From the NCBI GenBank assembly GCA_025929585.1, contig JAICPY010000010.1:1-64000 (forward strand): a DNA stretch of 64,000 bases, written 5' to 3'. Source of the stretch: Steroidobacter sp. GTDB taxonomy: Bacteria > Pseudomonadota > Gammaproteobacteria > Steroidobacterales > Steroidobacteraceae. A model generated the notes under the pieces. It was given only the letters and a program-made list of their open reading frames with translations, ran no database searches and had not been told where the DNA came from. Within the stretch, counting starts at the first letter, position 1. Each line of letters opens with the position of its first letter. This document shows positions 37,172-46,086 of the stretch, one piece after another. Position numbers and translations under genes: made by a program.

Positions 37172-40100
37172 TCAAAACCCGTTTGCGCCGTCTTCGATCC
37201 ATTGGCGAATTGCTTGAAGCTGACCTGCGGTGAACATGCCGCCACCGTGGCCGCCGCAGGTTCCCATTGGCCAGCACAACAATCCGCTGCTATTCACAGT
37301 AGCCGTGCTTTCAGCCGGTATGACGTATGCACGCGGTTGACCCGCAACGGTATTGATCATGTTGCGGTAGGAACCATCCGCGTTGCGGAAGATGCCGAAC
37401 ACTTGCGCTGCGCTTTGATCGTAGTTGGGACGGTTCATCGCCGAGCCGTCATGGCAACCGCCAGACGAACATCCTTGCCCGCTGAAGACCGGCATGACAT
37501 CCGAGGCGAAGCTGGTGCGCGCATTGATCTGAATGCGCAACGTCGCGGTATTGCTCTGCTCCACTACATTGCCGTCCTCGTCAAACCGTACGAGGCGGTA
37601 GGGCACGGTGTCGAAGATAGGCTGCCCGCCGCTGGTCAATCCCGTGCCGCCCGTGCGGGAATGCGTCGAAAGTCTGAGAGCAGGGGTATAGGAAACGAGT
37701 CGCTCGCGAGCGGGAGTGCCACTCGAGCTCACATCGAGCACGCCGGCATTGTCGTTGAAGTTGCGCAGCACCATCTGCGTTCCTGACGGAAACTCCACGC
37801 CGAGATCGCTACGCGCACCGAATGATGCGGAGTTCAATGCCAGCATATCGATGCTTGCGCTGAAGCCCACACCCGCCACACAGTCCGCGAGACTGCTCGT
37901 GAGGTTTGCTCCACTTAAGTTCGCTCGGGTGCAAATCGTACGGTCCCCCGCGGCAATCGTGCTCGTAACGGAGACCGGATAGGTCGCTTGCACGGCGGTA
38001 GAATCGTCGGCGTCGCGCACTGCCAATGTAAAGCTCGAAGTGAGCGGCACGAGGCTCGTGGAAGAAAGTACGATTGCGGTCGTCGCATCGCAGCTGCTGG
38101 GCGCGATGCAAGTCGCAGGCTCGACTTCCAATTCGGCTGATGCGACAGAGACAGAGACGCTGTGCTCAGCCGCGGTACCGTTACCCAGCACCTCGATCAA
38201 AGGAGACACTGGAGCGGACGCACCGAGACTGAAGGTAGTGCTCGCCGATGCCGGTGCGAGTTGCGGCGTCTTGTTCGCGACGGTGAAGAGTTGCGTGGCG
38301 ATGGCGGCATCATCACCGTTCACTCTGAGCTCCGCTTGATACGCGCCCGGACTTTCAATTCGAGCCGAGGCGATCGCTTCCGAAGCATTGCTCGTCGCGA
38401 TCGGAGTTGTGCATGTGCTCAAATCCGCCGCATCGGCACATTGCAGCACGCGCCACTCGTAAGACCGCACGAATGCGGCATTGCGTACAGCCAATTGCAC
38501 GTAGTGGCCCATGTCCAGTGAGGATTCTTCTTCCACCTCGCCGTTCGGATTGTTGAACTGAAGCTCCAGGCTCGCGGCCTGCGTGCCGGGTGTATTGATG
38601 TGCCCGTTCGCGCCGAGAACCGCTTCAAGATGTTCAGCGAAGGTCTCGCCCGCCGGCCTCTGAGCACCGTCTGCTTGGATCCAGAAGCGATCCATCGTGA
38701 GCCGAGACAACGGCATGATGCCCTCGGACACACGTCGCGCCAGTCGAGGTTCCGAAGCCATTTGCCAATAACACCCCATGGGCCGCTGCCGGCCCGCGCC
38801 CGGCGTCGCCTCGGTCATCGGCCGATCGGCATCGCACAACGCACTTTGCCGCACGTCGCCGACAGCTGGATTCGGAGCCTGAGCGGTGTGACAGCTGCGG
38901 CAGAAGGGCCCGAACACTTGCGTGTAGATCGCCGCAGAATCGGCCGGGTTGTCATCGCTCCCCGCGGCGACTCCATCCACACCATTCGCAGTCCAGCCTT
39001 CCGGCACGTATGCCCCGAAATGTGCGCCGCTCAAGACCTGATCCAGCTGCGCAATAGGCAAAGCGGCGGGTGTGTACCAGCCTTCAATGAGCTCACGCGT
39101 GAGCGCGAAACGGTCGGCATCGCCATAGGTGAGATACGCAGCCGCATTGAGTTTGCGCAGCTCGGACTCCTGTTCGACGCGTGTCAACGCGGTGCGCAAC
39201 TGAGCATCCAAAGGATCTGAGGTGAACGAAGGATCGGTATCGCTGAACAACAACGTATCCAAATCCCAGGGCAAGAACGCGGCATTCACGTCGCCACCGT
39301 TCGCGTATTCGCCGGCTGCAGCCAGTCCACCCGGCGTGCCGCCGTGGCAGACCGTGCACGCTTCGGGCAAGTACTTCTCACCTCGCCCATCGAGATTCAC
39401 GCTATGGATCCGCTTGTAGTCTCCCGAGGCGCTGCGTGCATCGGGTGCGTACGCGTAGAACTTGACGATGCGACGGCCGTTGCTGCTCGGCGTCGCCTTG
39501 TACTCCATCGCAACTGCAATGATCGGGGAGAGCTTCTTAGCGGCCGCTTCCAGAGAAGGATAGTTCACGACCACGGAGGCGACATCGCACGCACCCAGAG
39601 CAAGCAAAGGAGTGTCGCAGGCGCCGATCTTCATATACATATCGCGGCCGAAACCGAGATCGAAGTTGTTGGTGTACACCGCGTGCGCATCCGCGCCGAA
39701 ATTCGGTGCCGTTCGCTCGAAGCCGTTCGCATCCAGCCATTCGAAGAACGTCGCCTTCGTGGTCTCTTCCCCCAGCGTGCGGTAATAAGCGCGGGCCGAG
39801 GCAAGCGTATCCAACGCATCGCTCGGGCTGCCTCTGAGAGCAGAAATCGGAATTGTCGTCGAGGCTAGTCCTTCGGTGAGCGGAGCGGTGCTCGCATCAT
39901 CGGGATTCAAGATACACAGCCGAGGCGCGAAGGAGCCTGTCTGCTGCTCGATCGTGATCTGCAACTGCAGCGAGGCCTCATCGATATCCGCAAACTCCAA
40001 CTGCTGATTTCGATCGCCGGTTTGCACCAGCACGTTGAGATCTTCCTGATCCAGACTCGGAATTTCCAGTATGTAGCGCGGGTTTTGCGGCGCATTGAGG

Positions 40101-40792
40101 CAGCTCGCGCTCGCTCCCGTACGAGCCAGCCACTTGCCCTGTACTTGTATAGGCGCGGCATTCGGCGCGACATCCAGGGGCACATTCTCGCGCAATGTAC
40201 CGACTCGATCTCGATAGGTAAGCAGACGCCGCACGGTGATGGTGAATTCGCCAGCCGCCGCGTCAATTGGCGCACCGTTATCGGCTGGGATGGTCTGAGC
40301 CGGCACCACAACGACGGTGTAAGTACCCGGTGCTGGCCCATAGGTCAGAAAGCGGTTCGGATCGAGGATCGGTTTGACTAAGACATTCACCTCGCCCTCG
40401 TCACTCGCGCCGTTCGCGTCCGTGACTTTGAGCTTGAATGTCATCGTCGTATCGCTCGTTACGGCCGGCGCGGCGAAGCTAACGCTATTGCGAGATCTAG
40501 ACAGCAGCGCGACGCGCGGATGTTCGTCGGTTTGCTCGAACGAGAAATCCAGAATCGGCGAATTGCCCACTGCACTGTCTTTGGCAGACAGCGTAACTTC
40601 GCTTTGCGCACGCACCGTCGTAGTCGTCGGACCGCTTGTGCCGACGCGATAAGGATGACCGATGACGGTCACGATAGCCGTCGGCGCAACGCCAGGCCGA
40701 TCGCCGACGTCACTGGGACTTCCTCCACAGGAAGCGAGCGTGGCAGATACGATGAGACACGCTGCGGTACGCACCGTATTGATTACTTGCAT
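37172..40792 (-). CDS. Large putative multihaem lipoprotein
   Basis: Protein of 1206 residues. Its N-terminus VSATLASC is a lipobox, giving a lipid-anchored surface or periplasmic protein. An Ig/PKD-like segment (about 40-145) precedes haem-type motifs CTVCH (about residue 477) and CRSCH (about 630). A third site, CSSGGCH (about 1107), has CX4CH spacing, which is an atypical haem motif. Between them lie Ig-like stretches and ELQFNN-type repeats. The motif density is low for its length, so it is not a classic multihaem wire. It could be a surface redox protein or a peroxidase/DUF1592-like relative. It is followed on the same strand by an autotransporter-type barrel, 55 bp upstream in transcription. 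Confidence 0.7.
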   Translation of the reverse strand: MQVINTVRTAACLIVSATLASCGGSPSDVGDRPGVAPTAIVTVIGHPYRVGTSGPTTTTVRAQSEVTLSAKDSAVGNSPILDFSFEQTDEHPRVALLSRSRNSVSFAAPAVTSDTTMTFKLKVTDANGASDEGEVNVLVKPILDPNRFLTYGPAPGTYTVVVVPAQTIPADNGAPIDAAAGEFTITVRRLLTYRDRVGTLRENVPLDVAPNAAPIQVQGKWLARTGASASCLNAPQNPRYILEIPSLDQEDLNVLVQTGDRNQQLEFADIDEASLQLQITIEQQTGSFAPRLCILNPDDASTAPLTEGLASTTIPISALRGSPSDALDTLASARAYYRTLGEETTKATFFEWLDANGFERTAPNFGADAHAVYTNNFDLGFGRDMYMKIGACDTPLLALGACDVASVVVNYPSLEAAAKKLSPIIAVAMEYKATPSSNGRRIVKFYAYAPDARSASGDYKRIHSVNLDGRGEKYLPEACTVCHGGTPGGLAAAGEYANGGDVNAAFLPWDLDTLLFSDTDPSFTSDPLDAQLRTALTRVEQESELRKLNAAAYLTYGDADRFALTRELIEGWYTPAALPIAQLDQVLSGAHFGAYVPEGWTANGVDGVAAGSDDNPADSAAIYTQVFGPFCRSCHTAQAPNPAVGDVRQSALCDADRPMTEATPGAGRQRPMGCYWQMASEPRLARRVSEGIMPLSRLTMDRFWIQADGAQRPAGETFAEHLEAVLGANGHINTPGTQAASLELQFNNPNGEVEEESSLDMGHYVQLAVRNAAFVRSYEWRVLQCADAADLSTCTTPIATSNASEAIASARIESPGAYQAELRVNGDDAAIATQLFTVANKTPQLAPASASTTFSLGASAPVSPLIEVLGNGTAAEHSVSVSVASAELEVEPATCIAPSSCDATTAIVLSSTSLVPLTSSFTLAVRDADDSTAVQATYPVSVTSTIAAGDRTICTRANLSGANLTSSLADCVAGVGFSASIDMLALNSASFGARSDLGVEFPSGTQMVLRNFNDNAGVLDVSSSGTPARERLVSYTPALRLSTHSRTGGTGLTSGGQPIFDTVPYRLVRFDEDGNVVEQSNTATLRIQINARTSFASDVMPVFSGQGCSSGGCHDGSAMNRPNYDQSAAQVFGIFRNADGSYRNMINTVAGQPRAYVIPAESTATVNSSGLLCWPMGTCGGHGGGMFTAGQLQAIRQWIEDGANGF

Positions 40793-40847
40793 GCTAGGTA
40801 TCCGCGGCAGACAGCTTTGCGAGATTCGATCGGCACGAGATCAGGCT

Positions 40848-42335
40848 TCAGAACTCGAAGCGCACTCCACCGGCAATCGCCTGGTCATCGATGTGTTCGA
40901 GCTGGAAGGTTTGCTGATACTGCAGAAAGCCTTGCAAGCCATGCTTGAATACCAAGGAAAAGCCCGCAGCACCGACATAGAACTGGTCATCCGGATCGTT
41001 CGTCGACAAATTGAAATTCTGCGCGCTCTCCAAACCGGTTGCCTCGGCGATACCGGAGTACACAGCGTCGATCGTGCGCTCATCGTTTCCGAAGTCGCGA
41101 TGCATCTCCGCTCGCAGGAATGGAATGACGATGCCGAACGAGGGCGTGAACACGTGTTGAACCTTCAAACCGATCGCCGCGTCGAACGAATTGATACTTT
41201 GATCGCCGTAGGTGAAGTCGAAGCCTGCCGCGTTGCGCTCACTGAAACCATCGATCTTGATGCTTTGAAATTCGCCGCGCAGATAAGGTTCGACGGTGAA
41301 ACCGCCGCGACGCCAGTCATGGCCGATCGCAAAGCTTGCAAGCCAGGTTTGGCTATCCGTCGAAGACAGTGCGGTTTCATCGACCGGCGCGATCAACGGG
41401 TTCAAGGATGGATATGCGATCCGACGTACCAAATCGTGCCCGAGCGATTGCACACCGATCGAGCCGGAGATGAACGTCTCCTCACGCTCCCAAAGCGCAT
41501 AGAGCATCAGACTTTGCCCATCAGCATCGATCGTGCCGTCCACGATGCTCTTGCTCGAGTCAAAATCGATTCGACGCTCCGTGTGACCCAAGATCACGCC
41601 TAGAACGGTGTTGTTGCCGAATCGATAATCCAGCCCAGCCGTGACATCGAGCCCGTCGTAGTCGAACGCGTTCTCGCTTCCGGGCATCGTCAGCTGAGTC
41701 GTGTCGTCCTGCCTTCCATAACCGAATGAGCCGTCGACGAATCCGCCCCAACGCTTGGCGATACCCTCTTCGTCGGCCGACGCTCCGCCGCCGAGCGGAA
41801 CGATGCCCGTGGCTGCAAGCCACTCATCGGTGCCCGATTCGGCGTTGACGACCCGGAAGCCGCGCGCACCGAATCGCAAGGCAGAAAGTCGCGCCGACAG
41901 GCTGTTCAACTGACTGCCCGAGAATCTTGTCGCCGCGCTGCCTTGCGCCGCGAGCTCTTCCGCCGCCGTCCACCGAAGCGCAAACCCTAGACGTTGCCTA
42001 TCCAGCCCGAGACTAAAGGCAGTGGGCCCTTCTCCAAGCAATTCGTTCGCGTTATGCACGAGCTCGCGTACTTGATTGAAGACGCGAAACACATTGCCCG
42101 TGCAAGCACCCTCGCCCGGATCGGCGGTCAAGAGCGGATCGCACGTCGGACCCTGCGCCGTACCCTGCGGTGTCGTCAACAAATCGTAGACCGATTGATT
42201 CGCACGAGCAGCCGAGATTTCGATCGGGCTCTGCAGCTGCGGAATCAAATCCACCAGATCGGCACTTGCTACCGTAGGTAATGCAGCCGCGATTAGAACA
42301 GCCGCAGGGGGCATTAGTGCAAATCTTCGTTCCAT
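40848..42335 (-). CDS. Autotransporter-type outer-membrane barrel protein
   Basis: Protein of 495 residues beginning with a signal peptide (MERRFALMPPAAVLIAAALP, cleavage near ASA); start chosen at the ATG 42335 with GAGGG upstream, rather than a 27-residue longer frame. The N-terminal ~150 residues are a short passenger-like region, and the C-terminal ~300 residues form an autotransporter barrel (WGGFVDGSFGYG, GHTERRIDFD) ending in the outer-membrane signature GGVRFEF. It may export or anchor a surface factor. Its neighbour, the haem lipoprotein, may be functionally linked. The passenger has no recognised enzymatic motif. Confidence 0.85.
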   Translation of the reverse strand: MERRFALMPPAAVLIAAALPTVASADLVDLIPQLQSPIEISAARANQSVYDLLTTPQGTAQGPTCDPLLTADPGEGACTGNVFRVFNQVRELVHNANELLGEGPTAFSLGLDRQRLGFALRWTAAEELAAQGSAATRFSGSQLNSLSARLSALRFGARGFRVVNAESGTDEWLAATGIVPLGGGASADEEGIAKRWGGFVDGSFGYGRQDDTTQLTMPGSENAFDYDGLDVTAGLDYRFGNNTVLGVILGHTERRIDFDSSKSIVDGTIDADGQSLMLYALWEREETFISGSIGVQSLGHDLVRRIAYPSLNPLIAPVDETALSSTDSQTWLASFAIGHDWRRGGFTVEPYLRGEFQSIKIDGFSERNAAGFDFTYGDQSINSFDAAIGLKVQHVFTPSFGIVIPFLRAEMHRDFGNDERTIDAVYSGIAEATGLESAQNFNLSTNDPDDQFYVGAAGFSLVFKHGLQGFLQYQQTFQLEHIDDQAIAGGVRFEF

Positions 42336-43133
42336 TCGAACCCTCGAGCGTGATCTAAGCTGTCGCATCGCCCGCGACCAACGTTTTGTTGTTGTTGAGT
42401 TGGAGGCAGCACACACGCAGAAATCGCGTTTGGCCGCCGTTATGATGACATGACCCTACGCCTATCTGGAAATTGTCCTAAAGGACGTAAAACACAGATG
42501 GCGCGATGCAATGTCAGATGTCGAATATTTTTACGAAGACGAACAGGTATCAAGGATCCGAACCTCGACTCTCAAGCTCGGCTGCTCGACTCGCGGCGGC
42601 GCGGCGGATAGTTGATTAGATGCAGTTCGTCTGTATCTCTGCGGTCTCCGCGTCTCCGCGAGATTCATCTTCATCTTGTTCGATCTGACTTATCCGCCGC
42701 GCCGCTGCGCCGCTGCGAGATTTCGATGGCACAAGGATCGCGAGGACACGACGGCGGAGGATGTCGTGAGAGCGACAAGAGGAGGTCTCGCTGAGCACGC
42801 AGAGGTCAAGAGAGTGAAACAAGGAGTTCTGGGCTTCAGAGTCTTTGGATTTCGTTCCTAGCTCGCGGGCTCAGCGTCTCTGCGAGAATCTTCTTATTAG
42901 GGATGATCAGGCTCTACCCTGACAGTAGATCCTGTCACCTCCTTGCCGGCCCTGATGGCGACGCGCAGTTCTTCGCGTCGTGGGGCGGAACGCGACGAAG
43001 GTGAACTCGACCCGGCGAGTCCGCAGTTTCCGGATCCTCTTGCGGGAAACCCCGCGCGTGACTGTGTTCCTAATGCGTTGCCCGGAACAATAGACCACGC
43101 GCCGGGATTAGTTTTGCAACGTACTGAGGACAT
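42336..43133. other. 800-bp repeat-rich intergenic stretch
   Basis: No credible gene is seen. Positions 42595-42900 hold a second copy of the CTCTGCG/CATCTTCATCTTG repeat family (compare 26925-27112), with inverted ends and internal CGCCGCTGCG. Short overlapping frames at 42897-43133 on both strands lack ribosome sites and look like chance. Confidence 0.5.
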
Positions 43134-43391
43134 GTGCAGGAGATGAAAGCTCGACGCTCACACAATCGCAGGAACGTGCCTGCACGCCGTGACCGCGGCA
43201 ACAGTTACGATCTGAAGTTCGTCCCAATCGGTGCGGGAAAGCGCAGCGCAGGTGGCTGGTATCGAGAACTTCCTGACGATCAGATCGAGGTGATGAGCCG
43301 CGGACAGATGGAGCGCGTCCCATTGGATCACGAAGATCCGGAAGAGAAAGCAAAATCCGTGGTACGAAACATCATCAAGCGAGCGCATTGA
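43134..43391 (+). CDS. Small basic protein of unknown function
   Basis: 85-residue basic protein (Arg/Lys-rich N-terminus, KFVPIGAGKRSAGGW, then an acidic EDPEEKAKSVVRNIIKR tail). The start is a GTG at 43134 after GAGGA, or an ATG at 43143 that sits directly against AGGAG. I do not recognise the family. Its stop is 87 bp before the next small gene, which also lacks a known family. Confidence 0.5.
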   Translation: MQEMKARRSHNRRNVPARRDRGNSYDLKFVPIGAGKRSAGGWYRELPDDQIEVMSRGQMERVPLDHEDPEEKAKSVVRNIIKRAH

Positions 43392-43477
43392 AATCGATGC
43401 TCGAGCTAAGCACTAAGCAGCATCGTTGGCGTTCGGATCGCACGACTATTGATTCATCAGGTTATCCAGGAGCTCCC

Positions 43478-43729
43478 ATGCCCAAACACACTTCCGGTTC
43501 CGGCAAGAAACAAGACACGCCCGGCAGGCCGAGCTCTTCGAGCAGCCGGCAGCAGACTCATCCAAACCAGGGTACTCAAACAGGCTCTCCCGAGATCGAT
43601 CGGAAGAGCGGCGACAGCGTGCCGCGCGAGGACATGCGTAAGCGCGGAGAGGCTACCTATCACGACCGACCCACCAATGATGGCATGCACGGGGATGGCG
43701 ATCAGGCGCCCAACCCTCGTCCCTCTTAA
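43478..43729 (+). CDS. Small hydrophilic, disordered protein
   Basis: 83-residue, highly polar protein rich in Gly, Ser, Pro, Arg, Asp and Gln (GSGKKQDTPGRPSSSSS, HDRPTNDGMHGDGDQ). AGGAG lies 5 bases before the ATG. Composition resembles stress- or desiccation-associated disordered small proteins, but no family is recognised. Confidence 0.55.
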   Translation: MPKHTSGSGKKQDTPGRPSSSSSRQQTHPNQGTQTGSPEIDRKSGDSVPREDMRKRGEATYHDRPTNDGMHGDGDQAPNPRPS

Positions 43730-43760
43730 TGACTATCAGCTAAGCAGCGTCTTCGAGCGC

Positions 43761-43806
43761 TGCTTGTTTCTGAAGGGGACACTCCTCGAGAACGAGGAGC
43801 GTCCCC
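43761..43806. repeat. GGGGACACTCCTCG palindrome, copy 1
   Basis: The 14-bp arm GGGGACACTCCTCG (43775-43788) pairs with CGAGGAGCGTCCCC (43793-43806), with one mismatch and a 4-bp loop. It is preceded by CTGCTTGTTTCTGAAG, which also precedes the copy at 55276, so the flank is part of the repeat. Confidence 0.65.
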
Positions 43807-43903
43807 AACGCGTATTCGCTGAACAGCATCCACGCAGCGATTCAGTAGTTTCTCATCGCCGCTAATATCGGCGCTCTCGGGTATTATCGACGCAACTTCT
43901 TTG

Positions 43904-44818
43904 ATGCTGCGCCGGCCCGTGATGATCTTCACTGCGATCAACTCTGCCGCATACCGGCGCGATAGCTTCGTGTTGCTCTCGTTGATTCTCGTAGCCACGC
44001 CGCTTTGGGCTCGCGAGCCGGCAGAGTCGCCGCAGGAGCGTCGCTCCGCCTGTGACCGGGAATTCGGCGTGCGAATTGGCAACGAGGGCAAGGACGTCAT
44101 TTGGGTTCCAACTCACGACAAGCTCACCACAGCGATGCTGGCCGCGGCTGCAACGACGCCGCACGATTACGTTATCGATCTGGGCGCAGGTGATGGCAAG
44201 ATTCCGATCGCAGCCGCAAAAGAATTCGGCGCGAAGGCGCTTGGCATCGAGTACGACTCCGACATGGTGCGACTCGCACAATGCTACGTCAGAGCCGAGG
44301 GCTTAGCCGATCGCGTCGAGATCAGGCAAGCAGATATCTTCAGGACCGATATCAGTGAAGCCACTGTCGTAACGGCGTACTTGCTGCCGAAGCTCAACAT
44401 GAAACTTCGACCCATGCTCCTGGCGCTCGCACCCGGCACGCGCGTTGTTTCGAATCGATTCAAGTTCGGACAATGGCAACCCGACCGCACCATCACGGTG
44501 GAGGGTGTCGCAAATCAAGCCTATCTTTGGTACGTGCCGGCACGCGTTGCGGGTACCTGGCGCTTCGAGAGCGAGACCACCCCTGGTGAGAGCTTTCGCG
44601 TGCGATTCGATCAGCGGTTCCAGAAAATACGGGCTCGGCTTCTAGCCGAACGACACCGCAAAATCGGCACCGCAAAGCTCGTTGGTCGAGATATGGAAAT
44701 CTCGCTGCGATCATCTAAGCAAACGCTCCGCTTGTTTGGACGGGTAGCTGACGAAGACATACAACTAAGTGGCTCGGCCGACGGCGATGAGGTTCGCTAC
44801 GTTGGCCGCCGGCAGTGA
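43904..44818 (+). CDS. Exported class I SAM-dependent methyltransferase
   Basis: Protein of about 304 residues. A hydrophobic signal (FVLLSLILVATPLWA) precedes a Rossmann methyltransferase core: WVPTHDKLTTAML, VIDLGAGDGKIPIAA (SAM motif I, near residue 90), GIEYDSDMV, and VVTAYLLPKLN (motif IV region). The start is ambiguous (ATG 43904 or 43922). Export to the periplasm or membrane is predicted, although SAM is cytosolic. Related secreted methyltransferases of this group exist and their substrates are unknown. Confidence 0.85.
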   Translation: MLRRPVMIFTAINSAAYRRDSFVLLSLILVATPLWAREPAESPQERRSACDREFGVRIGNEGKDVIWVPTHDKLTTAMLAAAATTPHDYVIDLGAGDGKIPIAAAKEFGAKALGIEYDSDMVRLAQCYVRAEGLADRVEIRQADIFRTDISEATVVTAYLLPKLNMKLRPMLLALAPGTRVVSNRFKFGQWQPDRTITVEGVANQAYLWYVPARVAGTWRFESETTPGESFRVRFDQRFQKIRARLLAERHRKIGTAKLVGRDMEISLRSSKQTLRLFGRVADEDIQLSGSADGDEVRYVGRRQ

Positions 44819-44925
44819 CACGCCGCTAGCTCGGACCGGCCGATCGTTCGGGCCGACTGCCACAATTCGCCACATCACAGCACCGCGATGCCATGTTCGA
44901 TCTTTACTCTATTGTGAGGCATCTA

Positions 44926-45849
44926 ATGAGCGTAGATATGAGCAACATCGAACCGTCGAAGGGAGGTGAGCGATGGATCGCATGCCTTTGCGCATTACTC
45001 TTTCCGGTCTTGAGCATGCTTACGATCGAGCCGGCGCGTGCCGAGAACCCGCTTTGGGTGAAGCAGCAAGCACCATTCAAGATCTTCGGTAATACCTACT
45101 ACGTAGGAACTCGTGGGCTGAGCTCAGTGTTGGTGACCTCGAATGATGGTCATGTGCTGATCGATGGCACGTTGCCGCAGAACGCGAGCGCCATTGCGGC
45201 GAACGTCCGCTCGCTCGGATTCAAGATCGAGGACGTAAAGCTCATCCTGAACTCGCATGCGCATAGCGATCATGCTGGCGCCATCGCAGAATTGCAGAGA
45301 TTGAGCGGCGCAGCGGTCGTGAGCAGTGCGGCCGGTGCAGCAGCTTTGCGGGCCGGCCGAGGGGGAAAAGATGATCCGCAGTTCGAGTATGGCGACTCTT
45401 TTCCACCCGTTCCTGCTGCACAAGCGGTGAGCGATGGTGAGACCCTGCATCCTAATGGCGCAGCCATCACGGCGCACTACACACCCGGCCACACACCCGG
45501 CGCGATGAGCTGGAGTTGGAAATCCTGCGAGAAGGAGCGTTGCTTGAAGCTGGTTTACGCCGATAGCCTCAACGCGGTATCGGATGGCAGTTTCAAATTC
45601 ACCGGCGATGCTCGTTATCCTTCGGTGCTGAAAGATTTCGAGCAGAGTTTTCGAACTGTCGAAGCCCTGCCCTGCGATATCTTGATCGCAGCACACCCAG
45701 AGTTCGCCGATCTATGGAGCCACTTCGAACGTCAGCAGGCCGGCATCGCGGATGCATTCGTCGACACTTCGTCGTGTCGAGGTTATGCCGCGGCAGCCCG
45801 CAAGCGACTCGAACAGCGAGTCACGCAAGAACGAACCGTGGCCGAATAG
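44926..45849 (+). CDS. Subclass B3-like metallo-beta-lactamase family protein
   Basis: Exported metallohydrolase of 307 residues. The ATG at 44926 has GAGG 6 bases upstream, and a signal peptide ends near ARA. Zinc ligands fit the subclass B3 pattern: HAHSDH (H-x-H-x-D-H, about residues 111-116), HYTPGHTPG (third His) and a later AAHPE His. Membership of the B3-like group is supported by these motifs. Hydrolysis of beta-lactams is a property of the group but not shown for this protein. Nothing nearby suggests mobility, so it appears to be a resident chromosomal gene. It lies just after the exported methyltransferase on the same strand. Confidence 0.85.
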   Translation: MSVDMSNIEPSKGGERWIACLCALLFPVLSMLTIEPARAENPLWVKQQAPFKIFGNTYYVGTRGLSSVLVTSNDGHVLIDGTLPQNASAIAANVRSLGFKIEDVKLILNSHAHSDHAGAIAELQRLSGAAVVSSAAGAAALRAGRGGKDDPQFEYGDSFPPVPAAQAVSDGETLHPNGAAITAHYTPGHTPGAMSWSWKSCEKERCLKLVYADSLNAVSDGSFKFTGDARYPSVLKDFEQSFRTVEALPCDILIAAHPEFADLWSHFERQQAGIADAFVDTSSCRGYAAAARKRLEQRVTQERTVAE

Positions 45850-46086
45850 TAGAGAACGCGAAAAAGCAGCAGACGGTGACTTTCACTCAACCATGCATCG
45901 AAGAATTCAACTGCACATAATCTGTGCGGTTTGAGCGCGTCGATTCTGCGGCTCAGATGAATATGCGCGTTTGCGAATTTGTTCGCCCCAATCTGTGAGG
46001 CGCATCACGGGGGTGTTCACGCACTAATTGAACCTTTGCTCATATTCGCACTATACGCGGAGGCACACTTGCGCTTTCCCCGGTAG

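Noticed and set aside
42897-43133. Overlapping short open frames on both strands
   Set aside because: No ribosome site, low-complexity composition and no consistent frame.
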